A stretch of 64,000 nt of DNA, from contig NZ_CAMYIP010000122.1 of the NCBI RefSeq assembly GCF_947258525.1, positions 1 through 64,000 of the forward strand, given 5' to 3'. Below are positions 38,406-45,534 of this stretch, piece after piece (position 1 is the first letter of the stretch; every line of letters starts with the position of its first letter). A model generated the notes under the pieces. The model searched no databases. It saw only the letters and a list, made by a program, of their open reading frames with translations, and was not told the origin of the DNA. Source of the DNA: an uncultured Eudoraea sp. Lineage in GTDB: Bacteria > Bacteroidota > Bacteroidia > Flavobacteriales > Flavobacteriaceae. The position numbers and the translations under genes were made by a program.

Positions 38406-39086
38406 TTAAACTTCGAGCGATTCCCCTATTGGTAATAAGTGCAATTTTTTACCGGCTTCCACAAATGCTTCCTGAGCCTGAGTATGGTCTATTTCTATAT
38501 ATCCAAAAGTATCATAATGATACCCCAATACGGTATCACAGGAAACAAAATCAGCAGCTATTACTGCATCTTCTATACCCATCGTAAAATTGTCGCCAAT
38601 TGGCAAAATTGCGAGGTCTAGTTGATGTGTTAATGGAATTAATTTCATATCCGTGGTCAAAGCGGTATCTCCGGCTATGTATACTTGTTTATCATCAGTT
38701 GAAATTATAAAACCCCCGGGTTGACCGCCATATGTGCCATCCGGAAAAGAAGAAGTATGTATTGCATTTGTATATTTTACTTTTCCGAAGTCAAAATTCC
38801 AACTGCCACCGTGATTCATTGGATGCACTTTAAACCCTTTGGCCTGATAATGCATAGCAATTTCATAGTTGCTTACAATTACTGAATCAGCTCGTTTACC
38901 AATGGCCTCTAAATCCAAAATGTGATCCTGATGCGCATGGGTAACCAGGATATAATCCGGATTCAAATCTTCAATATCAACCTTTCCGGCTGCCTTTTCG
39001 TTTGCGGTAATAAACGGATCTACTAATACCTTGTATTGGCCTATCTCTAATAGTAGGGATGCATGCCCTAAAAAAGTAATTTTCAT
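38406..39086 (-). CDS. UPF0173-type metal-dependent hydrolase
   Basis: A 226-residue metallo-beta-lactamase-fold protein. The metal ligands appear in THAHQDHILDLE (HxHxDH, near residue 50), AGDTALT (near 139) and YHYDTF (near 190). Its small size and lack of an export signal fit the cytoplasmic UPF0173 family, whose substrate is unknown. It follows the histidine kinase gene by 24 bp on the same strand and may be cotranscribed with it. The 296 bp between this gene and menC hold nothing I recognise. Confidence 0.85.
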   Translation of the reverse strand: MKITFLGHASLLLEIGQYKVLVDPFITANEKAAGKVDIEDLNPDYILVTHAHQDHILDLEAIGKRADSVIVSNYEIAMHYQAKGFKVHPMNHGGSWNFDFGKVKYTNAIHTSSFPDGTYGGQPGGFIISTDDKQVYIAGDTALTTDMKLIPLTHQLDLAILPIGDNFTMGIEDAVIAADFVSCDTVLGYHYDTFGYIEIDHTQAQEAFVEAGKKLHLLPIGESLEV

Positions 39087-39110
39087 GATGTGCGAATTAG
39101 TAGTTCAAAT

Positions 39111-41069
39111 TTATTTAAAATTGAACCAAAAACGAACACCTTCAGTAGTTTTATCAATATTTAGGGTAGATTGTAACTGATTTACCAAACGCTTCATTAA
39201 TCGGACGCCCATTGAAGAATTGGCTCTTTCTTCGGAGTCTTCACTAAGACCAACACCATTGTCTGTATACTCAAAGAACCCCTGATCCCCATTTTTTCGA
39301 AGGTGAATATATATCTTACCATTTTCATCACCCTCGGGAAATGCATATTTGAACGTATTGGACACTAACTCGTTAAGTATTAATCCAAAAGGAATAGCCC
39401 TGTCTATATCTAATTCAACACCTTCTGCGTCAATAGTTATATTAATGTTGTGCCCTCCTTTTTTGAATACCGATTGCACACTATTAACCAAACTTTCTAT
39501 ATAACCCTGCATTTCAATAACAGACAGGTCGTCATTTTGATATAACTTCTGATGTATCAGGGCCATAGCTTTAACTCTGCTTTTACCTTCTTCCAGAGCT
39601 TCAATTGCGGCTTTACTGCGGGTGTTTTTCGTCTGCAAGCTCAAAAGGCTGGATACCATTTGCAGGTTATTTTTAACGCGATGATGAATTTCTTTTAGCA
39701 GGGAATCTTTTTCCACAAGAGAATTCTCAATTATATACTTTTGTTCGGCAATAAGACGTTGATTCTTTATACTCTTTAAATAGGCATAAACTAATCCGGC
39801 AAAACCCAAAAGGGTAAAAATCAAAGAAATAAAGACTAAATTAATTTGTTCATCCTTAGCCTGCATTTCATTTCTGGCACGTTCCATCTCCATCTTTTGT
39901 GCATCTATCATTCGTTTGGAATTCTCAATTTCATATTTTGCAACAGTTGAAAGCTGTTGTTTTTTAAGTGAAGAGTCATTAGTGTTTATAGAATCTGCAA
40001 TCCTGACATTTTTCTTCAAATAAAAACTTGCATTTCTATAATCTTCTATCTTGTCAAAATATGCAGCGAGTAATCTATTTTTCTTAATGATATGCTCTAT
40101 CTTAATGGGCCTCAGCTTTTCATTTAAAATGTCCCTTGCTTTTTGAAAGTTTTCTAGTTGCAAGTGGCAATCGGCAAGAGCCAGGCTATTTTCAATAATA
40201 TCTTCAGAATATAGACCTATAATGTTTTCCTCAATTAAATCGATACTATTTTCTAAATAAGGTAATGCCTCTTCAAATTGCTTAAGCTGCAAATAGGACT
40301 TTCCTATATTGCCTTCTATAATACCCTTCAATAATTTGGCATCCTGTAATTCTTTCTCTGATTTTACCTGGGTGACATCGTTTAAATAAACATCTACATA
40401 TCCTTTTGCCTTTTTAAAATTGCTTAGCGCAACCGAGGAAGATTTATCGAGTAGTAAATACCGTCCTACATTATTATTGTATTCCGCGAGACCATAGAGA
40501 TCACTATTATCAATGGTCTTTTTCATATCCATGATATAATCTTCCATGGCTTTTCTATGTAAGCCCAGATTAGAATAAATATCATAAAAGGTAATATTCT
40601 CGGAGAAACCTAAATCTCTTTTCTCCTGCCTGATCTCAACTTGTTTTCCGTATAGTTTTAACTGAGAATAGTTGTTATCTATAAGGTCTAACATAACCCT
40701 CTTGGTCTGCAGATTGAGCTTATCCTTTACATTGTACAAGTCATTGGCTATGGCCACACTTTTATCATAGTCTCCCAAATCATAATAGATTTGAGATTGC
40801 ATAAGTTTGTAATCATTAATCGCAGTTGAATCGCCGGATTTCTCTGCAGTATTTAGATAAACATTAACCTCATCTAACCAATCATAGGCAGAATTTTCAT
40901 TATACCGGTATAATGTATTGAAGAAATAATCAAACCTATCAGCAACAGTCCGCTTATCCTTAAATACATCCAATGCATTCTCATCAACGGTATCTAAAAC
41001 TTGTGCTTCGACACTTTGAATTAAAGAAAGAAAGAATATTACTAAAATTTTACCCAGCGATTTTGCCAT
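39111..41069 (-). CDS. TPR-containing sensor histidine kinase (HisKA_2 type)
   Basis: 652 residues from the ATG at 41069; a longer frame starts at TTG (41093). The domains are a signal peptide (ending SVEAQ), about 380 residues of helical TPR-like repeats in the periplasm, a membrane helix near 410-432, a HisKA_2 dimerisation domain with the phosphoacceptor in KEIHHRVKNN (His near 462-463), and a HATPase_c domain (SNTFKYAFPEG near 570, DNGVGL near 603). The LytTR regulator upstream (41812-42564) is its likely partner. Its start is 71-77 nt downstream of the last of three repeated operator/promoter modules. Confidence 0.9.
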   Translation of the reverse strand: MAKSLGKILVIFFLSLIQSVEAQVLDTVDENALDVFKDKRTVADRFDYFFNTLYRYNENSAYDWLDEVNVYLNTAEKSGDSTAINDYKLMQSQIYYDLGDYDKSVAIANDLYNVKDKLNLQTKRVMLDLIDNNYSQLKLYGKQVEIRQEKRDLGFSENITFYDIYSNLGLHRKAMEDYIMDMKKTIDNSDLYGLAEYNNNVGRYLLLDKSSSVALSNFKKAKGYVDVYLNDVTQVKSEKELQDAKLLKGIIEGNIGKSYLQLKQFEEALPYLENSIDLIEENIIGLYSEDIIENSLALADCHLQLENFQKARDILNEKLRPIKIEHIIKKNRLLAAYFDKIEDYRNASFYLKKNVRIADSINTNDSSLKKQQLSTVAKYEIENSKRMIDAQKMEMERARNEMQAKDEQINLVFISLIFTLLGFAGLVYAYLKSIKNQRLIAEQKYIIENSLVEKDSLLKEIHHRVKNNLQMVSSLLSLQTKNTRSKAAIEALEEGKSRVKAMALIHQKLYQNDDLSVIEMQGYIESLVNSVQSVFKKGGHNINITIDAEGVELDIDRAIPFGLILNELVSNTFKYAFPEGDENGKIYIHLRKNGDQGFFEYTDNGVGLSEDSEERANSSMGVRLMKRLVNQLQSTLNIDKTTEGVRFWFNFK

Positions 41070-41145
41070 AACAAGCTTAGGGATATTTGCCAAATACTAT
41101 TTTGATCAGATTAAAATTATTAAGTTAAAAACCGTAACAACAATT

Positions 41146-41209
41146 TAAACTTACTATTAAATAGCATTGGGCTTAAATTTTTGTTGTAAAGTAGAATGAA
41201 ACTGTTGTC
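41146..41209 (-). promoter_or_regulatory. Operator/promoter module 1, upstream of the histidine kinase
   Basis: On the plus strand two TGTTGT elements begin at 41182 and 41203, 21 bp apart. On the minus strand, 28 bp beyond the proximal element, lies TAAGTTTA (41153-41146), one base off TAnnTTTG. The predicted start is near 41140, about 70 nt before the kinase ATG. Confidence 0.6.
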
Positions 41210-41337
41210 TACCGCAGATCTAGCTATAATTCCGCCCTGTAGCCAATCATTTTTCGTCCATACTTATTTTGCCAAAACACTTTCAATTTTCCTCCTGTAA
41301 TTCATCTGACCATCTAGTTAAAATACGTTGGTCCAAT

Positions 41338-41368
41338 AAAAAAAGACTATACACAAAGCATAGCCTTT
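41338..41368 (-). terminator. Intrinsic terminator A
   Basis: The minus strand reads AAAGGCTAT, a 9-base loop, then ATAGTCTTT with a G-U wobble, followed by T-runs (T7 in all). On the plus strand the same pair is an A-C mismatch, so it is a minus-strand signal. It lies 86 bp after operator 2. Confidence 0.75.
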
Positions 41369-41411
41369 AAACTGAAATTTATTAACGATAAGATTTGGGG
41401 TGCTGGTTTAG
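41338..41411 (-). ncRNA. Predicted small RNA 2
   Basis: The interval runs from the predicted start after module 2's -7 box (TACATTTG) to terminator A, about 75 nt. It contains a C-rich stretch (AGCACCCC). An 11-codon frame (ATG at 41414 to TAA at 41382) begins at or before the predicted start, so the RNA is more likely noncoding or leader-like. This is inference from signals only. Confidence 0.5.
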
Positions 41412-41416
41412 CATTT

Positions 41417-41481
41417 CAAATGTATTACCTAGAAATTTAGGATTCGGGTTTTTGTTGTGTAAGTGCATATTTATGTTGTGA
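41417..41481 (-). promoter_or_regulatory. Operator/promoter module 2
   Basis: Two TGTTGT elements begin at 41453 and 41474 (21 bp apart). The minus-strand box TACATTTG at 41424-41417 is an exact TAnnTTTG, 28 bp beyond the proximal element, as in module 1. Confidence 0.65.
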
Positions 41482-41587
41482 ATGTGCATTTTAAAGTCAT
41501 ATTATGCATTTCACCGGATTTTTTGACCTTTCATGGACATGTAAATCCAGATCAAAATACACAGTTCAATGCAAAACGGTTAGAATC

Positions 41588-41622
41588 AAAAAGAGCCTTG
41601 CCAATTTAGACAAGACTCTTTT
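41588..41622 (-). terminator. Intrinsic terminator B
   Basis: The minus strand reads AAAAGAGTCTTG, a 10-base loop, then CAAGGCTCTTTT, a 12-bp stem with one U-G wobble, and then T5. On the plus strand that position would be C-A. It lies 87 bp after operator 3. Confidence 0.82.
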
Positions 41623-41667
41623 ACGAGAACACTATATGAAAATGAAAAAAATTAATCGATTAATTAT
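41588..41667 (-). ncRNA. Predicted small RNA 1
   Basis: The interval runs from the predicted start after module 3's -7 box to terminator B, about 80 nt. It contains no ATG-initiated frame. The 5' half is AT-rich and includes the self-complementary ATTAATCGATTAAT. This is inference from signals only. Confidence 0.5.
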
Positions 41668-41671
41668 ACAG

Positions 41672-41736
41672 CCAAATTATGCCTATTCTCCTCAGTAGAA
41701 AAATAATTGTTGTGAAGTAGCTCAAATGTGTTGTGA
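41672..41736 (-). promoter_or_regulatory. Operator/promoter module 3
   Basis: Two TGTTGT elements begin at 41708 and 41729 (21 bp apart). The minus-strand -7-like box TAATTTGG (41679-41672) is one base short of the spacing in TAnnTTTG. Modules 1 and 3 share TTGTTGTnAAGTAG around the proximal element. Confidence 0.6.
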
Positions 41737-41811
41737 GAGGCGTTTTGAAGGCCATAAAGGAGTCTTATAAGGTACTATCCTTATATACAAAAAGCGATGA
41801 AACAGTTTAAA

Positions 41812-42564
41812 TTAAGAATTCATGGCTGAAATAATAAACTCTTTAAAATCCTTAGAAATTGGGATCAGAGTATTATTTATCATAATATCTCTGGAGTTAA
41901 TTGCATCTATGTGATCAACGTTGACGATATAAGATTTGTGTGCTCTGTAAAACTTATTCTTTGGCAATTTCTCTAAATAATCTTTTAAAGGAGACCTAAC
42001 AAGAAATTTCTTGTCAACTGTATTCACTTCCAGGTAAACATTATCCGCTTTTATAAACTGAATATCACCAAACTGAATTCTATAATAAAGATGCTGCTTT
42101 TTAACAAAAATTGAGTCTTTGAGAACTGAATTGGATACTACTCTATCTTCATCTTCCGGGTGTTGCTGCCCTCCTTCTTTAGTTGAGTAATCAAAATTTG
42201 AAAGAGCAATCTCGATGGAAGTATATAAATCCTGTTGCTCAAAAGGTTTAACAAGGTAGCCATTAGGCTTAACCGTTTTAGCGTTCTCTACGGTTGCTCT
42301 ATCAGAGTTGGAAGTAACGAAAATAAACGGAATATTGTAGTTATCTCTGATATGTTTCCCCAGGTCTATTCCAGTTTTGTCGGAAGCTAAAATGATATCA
42401 ATAAGCACCAGGTCTACATGATTGCTTTTTAAAACCTCTTCAGCCTGTTCATAAACAATGACATTGTCTACAATTTCATATCCTATTTCCTCCAACATTG
42501 ATTGCATGTCGTCTGCAATAATGACATTATCTTCTACAATAAGAATCTTAATAGCTTGTTCCAA
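41812..42564 (-). CDS. LytTR-family response regulator
   Basis: A 250-residue protein with a receiver domain (1-123): acidic pocket VEDN (10-13), phosphoacceptor Asp56 in VLIDIIL, Thr/Ser in FVTSN (near 84) and Lys in LVKPFE (near 106). A LytTR DNA-binding domain follows (about 155-248, with FIKADNVYLEV and FYRAHKSYIVN). The start codon is TTG at 42564. An in-frame stop lies just upstream and the next ATG is inside the receiver domain, so this is a real non-ATG start. LytTR proteins bind pairs of direct repeats about 21 bp apart, like those in the adjoining intergenic region. Confidence 0.9.
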   Translation of the reverse strand: MEQAIKILIVEDNVIIADDMQSMLEEIGYEIVDNVIVYEQAEEVLKSNHVDLVLIDIILASDKTGIDLGKHIRDNYNIPFIFVTSNSDRATVENAKTVKPNGYLVKPFEQQDLYTSIEIALSNFDYSTKEGGQQHPEDEDRVVSNSVLKDSIFVKKQHLYYRIQFGDIQFIKADNVYLEVNTVDKKFLVRSPLKDYLEKLPKNKFYRAHKSYIVNVDHIDAINSRDIMINNTLIPISKDFKEFIISAMNS

Positions 42565-42601
42565 AGTAAGTAAGGGTTTTGTGGGTTACGTCGACTCAAA
42601 T

Positions 42602-43510
42602 TTACAAAAAATAATTATACACAATATAAAACAGGAATCCCAACAGAAAAGTACTGAGTGCTACTTTTTTTAATTCAGGATCAAAGTTCTTGGGATTTTC
42701 AATCTTTTTTACCGATCTCAAATGGATAAAAAGAGGTACAAATGCGATCAAACAAATGGCGCTTTTCCACGAGTAAAAATGAGTCCCTACAAATAGGAGC
42801 ATAAAAATAAAAGCTAAAATAATTAGGGCATAATGATATGCTTTCCCTTTAGATCGTCCAATTTTGACTATCAATGTATTTTTATTGGCCTTTTTATCCG
42901 ATTCAATATCTCTTAAGTTGTTCAAATTGAGTACTGCAGTACTAAGAAAACCTATTGAAGCAGCAGGAAGTATGGCCATAGCCAGTAAAAACTTTGTATA
43001 TAAAAACATGGAACCCAGGACACTTAATAGTCCAAAAAATATAAATACAAAAAGGTCACCAAATCCTTTATACCCATAGGCATTATTGCCAACTGTATAC
43101 CTAATAGCTGCCCAAATACTGGCAACCCCAAATATTATGAATAAAAGCACATATATAAGATGTTCCTCCTTAAAAGAGAAGTATAGAAGCAGAAAGACCA
43201 GTAATAAATCTATAATAACAGATATACGAATCCCGGTTTTTAATTCGCTTATAGATAATTGGCCGCTTTGCAGTGCACGCATGGGTCCAATTCTATCCTC
43301 ATTGTCCGTGCCCTTTACTCCATCTCCATAATCATTCGCAAAATTCGAAGTTATTTGAAAAGCCACGGTAGTTAACAAAGCAAAAATAAAAATATACAAA
43401 TCCCAATGACCGTAGATATTTGCCAAAGCAGTACCTACTAATATACCGGACAATGATAAAGGAAGTGTTCTTAAGCGGGCCGCACTAAGCCAAGCTCTGA
43501 ATTTGGTCAC
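42602..43510 (-). CDS. menA: 1,4-Dihydroxy-2-naphthoate polyprenyltransferase
   Basis: A 302-residue UbiA-family membrane protein with about eight helices. The first aspartate motif is NFANDYGDGVKGTDNED (about 58-74) and the second is LRDIESDKKANKNTL (about 198-212). It attaches the isoprenoid tail to DHNA in the inner membrane. The start codon is GTG, overlapping the stop of the upstream SPOR-like gene by 1 bp (TAGTG), so it is translationally coupled. The response regulator gene begins 37 bp downstream. Confidence 0.93.
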   Translation of the reverse strand: MTKFRAWLSAARLRTLPLSLSGILVGTALANIYGHWDLYIFIFALLTTVAFQITSNFANDYGDGVKGTDNEDRIGPMRALQSGQLSISELKTGIRISVIIDLLLVFLLLYFSFKEEHLIYVLLFIIFGVASIWAAIRYTVGNNAYGYKGFGDLFVFIFFGLLSVLGSMFLYTKFLLAMAILPAASIGFLSTAVLNLNNLRDIESDKKANKNTLIVKIGRSKGKAYHYALIILAFIFMLLFVGTHFYSWKSAICLIAFVPLFIHLRSVKKIENPKNFDPELKKVALSTFLLGFLFYIVYNYFL

Positions 43511-44106
43511 TAATAAGGATCTTCAATTTTTATTCGCTTTCCATCCTGATAGGATGCAACAAAGGCATCTTCAAAGCCCATTTTAACTAATTGATACCTA
43601 AATGATCTTGCTTCTTCCAACGTTTCGAAATTTCCAAGGGAATAAGAATAAAAAGGGTTGGTTTTAACAAACATCGTGTTCGTTAAGGATTCTGAGGCAA
43701 GGGTAAGGTTATTATCCACAAAGGATTTAACCTGAACTGAGTAAATTTTTTCTTTTTCTAAAAACATTTTAGCCAGATAGAATTCTTTGACTAAACTCAG
43801 CTCTTCATTTTTTTGCTGAAGATTGTCAATTCTGGTTTTTACAGCATCCAGGCTATCGATAGAAACTAATAAATTTTGATTGTCATAGGTATTAGACCTG
43901 CTAAGGCCGGCAGTAAAAGAAGTAACCGCAAGAGCTCCAATTAGAAAAAGTGTAGTGACTCCGGCGAGTATATTTCTTTGGATCTTACTTCTTTTTAATT
44001 CTTTATTTTTAAATTTTATCTGATCTAATAAGCGTTCATTTATAATCTGCGCTTTGTCAATGTCTTTATGTAATTCTAATAAATCACTTTCTTCAATAAA
44101 TGGCAT
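43510..44106 (-). CDS. Single-pass membrane protein with SPOR-like C-terminal domain
   Basis: A 198-residue protein with a charged cytoplasmic N-terminus (coiled coil, about 10-45), one membrane helix (about 48-68), a periplasmic coiled coil and a C-terminal SPOR-like domain (about 120-190; IYSVQVKSF, then FYSYSLGNFETLEEARSF, then GFEDAFVASY). SPOR domains bind denuded peptidoglycan, often at division sites. It is translationally coupled to menA. Confidence 0.7.
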   Translation of the reverse strand: MPFIEESDLLELHKDIDKAQIINERLLDQIKFKNKELKRSKIQRNILAGVTTLFLIGALAVTSFTAGLSRSNTYDNQNLLVSIDSLDAVKTRIDNLQQKNEELSLVKEFYLAKMFLEKEKIYSVQVKSFVDNNLTLASESLTNTMFVKTNPFYSYSLGNFETLEEARSFRYQLVKMGFEDAFVASYQDGKRIKIEDPY

Positions 44107-44259
44107 TTGATATTTAATTTAGGGGGTCAACGGTTAAAAATAAGTAAAAAGCTTATTATCAACAAAATATATAGGTTTATTTAGCAAAAATAACAGATTT
44201 ATGGGAAGAATTAAAAACCTGATAGGTAATTGTTTATAACTATTTAAAGTTATTTCTCC

Positions 44260-45090
44260 TTATGCTGTATAAATCCCATCACTTTTAATTTTAATTTTCC
44301 TCTCCTTATACAGGGTTCCAATAGCTTTTTTGAAGGTTTTTTTACTCATTTGAAACATCTTCTGTATCTCCTCCGGAGATGATTTATCATGTATTGGGAT
44401 ATATCCATTTGCCAATTCCAACTTCTCAAAAATCTGTTTAGCAGCAGGTTCAAGACCCAAATGACCAATCGGTTTTAAAGAAATATCAACTTTATTATCT
44501 TCTCGAATATTCTTTACATACCCTTTTAATTTCGCCCCAACTTTCATAGGTTGAAATACTTCGCTTTTAAATACCAGTCCCTTGTATTTATTATTGATAA
44601 TGACATTCCAGCCTAATTCGGATCGTCTGCTGACCAAAAGATCTACTTCTTCCCTGGGATTTAATGAGAGCTCCTCATTCTTGGTAAATCTGTCCAATCT
44701 TGATGAAGCTACTAACCTGAAAGTCTTTTCATCGAGGTAACAATAAACTACATAAGATTCTCCTTCAATCATTTTTGTCTGCTGTTCTATAAAGGGTACC
44801 ATCAAATGTTTTTCCAGACCCCAATCTAAAAAAGCACCAAATTCGTTTACCTCAGCTACTCTAAGGCAACCAAAACTATTTCTTTTTATTAAAGGTTTTA
44901 GGGTTGTGGCAATAGGGCGTTCTTCGTGATCCAAGTAACAAAATACGCTTATGTCATCCCCTATTCTAAAATCATCGGGAACATATTTTGAAGGCAATAA
45001 TAAATCATCCACATCATCGTCACCCAGAAATAATCCTACACCTGTTTCCCTAAGAATTTTTAATGTGTTATAATTTCCTAATTCTATCAT
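44260..45090 (-). CDS. S1 domain RNA-binding protein, CvfB-like
   Basis: A 276-residue protein with three or four S1/OB-type modules (about 5-60, 70-130, 145-205) and a winged-helix-like C-terminus (SPEEIQKMFQMSKKTFKKAIGTLYKE, given here only by its key residues MSKKTFKKAIG near 248). This matches CvfB/YitL proteins, which bind RNA; in Staphylococcus CvfB influences virulence gene expression. It is cytoplasmic. It is downstream of the DUF2853 gene, separated by a terminator. Confidence 0.85.
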   Translation of the reverse strand: MIELGNYNTLKILRETGVGLFLGDDDVDDLLLPSKYVPDDFRIGDDISVFCYLDHEERPIATTLKPLIKRNSFGCLRVAEVNEFGAFLDWGLEKHLMVPFIEQQTKMIEGESYVVYCYLDEKTFRLVASSRLDRFTKNEELSLNPREEVDLLVSRRSELGWNVIINNKYKGLVFKSEVFQPMKVGAKLKGYVKNIREDNKVDISLKPIGHLGLEPAAKQIFEKLELANGYIPIHDKSSPEEIQKMFQMSKKTFKKAIGTLYKERKIKIKSDGIYTA

Positions 45091-45115
45091 TTAGTACGGC
45101 TATTCAAAATGGTAT

Positions 45116-45152
45116 TAAAAAAGCCGTTCCTATAAAGAACGGCTATTTTTTT
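45116..45152 (-). terminator. Intrinsic terminator between DUF2853 and CvfB-like genes
   Basis: AGCCGTTC, a 7-base loop, then GAACGGCT, flanked by A-runs and T-runs on both sides, so it could also act on the plus strand. It lies just downstream of the DUF2853 stop at 45156. Confidence 0.85.
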
Positions 45153-45155
45153 GTT

Positions 45156-45500
45156 CTAATTATAAACAGATTCTTTTTTAAAGTGCTTTGCTAAAATATA
45201 ATAGACCACTGCACGATGTTTATTTCTTTCCGATTTGCCATATTTGTCAATTACACTTTTGATTGCTTCCATTAGTTGAGGGCCATCTGTTAGCCCTAAT
45301 TTTTTTAGTAAAAAATTCTTTCTGACAGTTTCAAGTTCAGCTTCATCCGATCCCGACACTTTAGAAGAATCCATATTATATATGGCAGGACCAAGTCCGA
45401 TAGTAACTTTTTTCAGCAAATCCATATCAGGAGTTTGACCAAATTTACCCTTGATATCCGCTGCGTACTTCTCAATGAGATCATCCCTCCTATTGCTCAT
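45156..45500 (-). CDS. DUF2853 family protein
   Basis: A 114-residue, mostly helical cytoplasmic protein. It matches DUF2853 in length and in the features KYAADIK near the start, IGLGPAIYN near 45 and the basic RNKHRAVVYYILAKHF near the end. The function is unknown. It is downstream of menD by 34 bp on the same strand. Confidence 0.78.
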   Translation of the reverse strand: MSNRRDDLIEKYAADIKGKFGQTPDMDLLKKVTIGLGPAIYNMDSSKVSGSDEAELETVRKNFLLKKLGLTDGPQLMEAIKSVIDKYGKSERNKHRAVVYYILAKHFKKESVYN

Positions 45501-45534
45501 AATGCAGGTGTTCTTTTATGGATTTATTAATTTT

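Larger units (their letters stand above)
41070..41811 (-). other. Intergenic region with three repeated operator-promoter modules
   Basis: This long stretch without a coding gene holds, from the regulator end towards the kinase, module 3, terminator B, module 2, terminator A and module 1, described in the separate entries. A plus-strand open frame of 64 codons at 41504-41698 crosses a terminator and has no signs of being real. Confidence 0.8.

Noticed and set aside
41504-41698. Plus-strand frame of 64 codons between the regulator and kinase genes
   Set aside because: It crosses the minus-strand terminator B, has no recognisable motif or ribosome-binding features, and overlaps the predicted small RNA.
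41182-41736. The three modules reading onto the plus strand
   Set aside because: There is no consistently placed -7 box on the plus strand, and both hairpins contain mismatches in that orientation.
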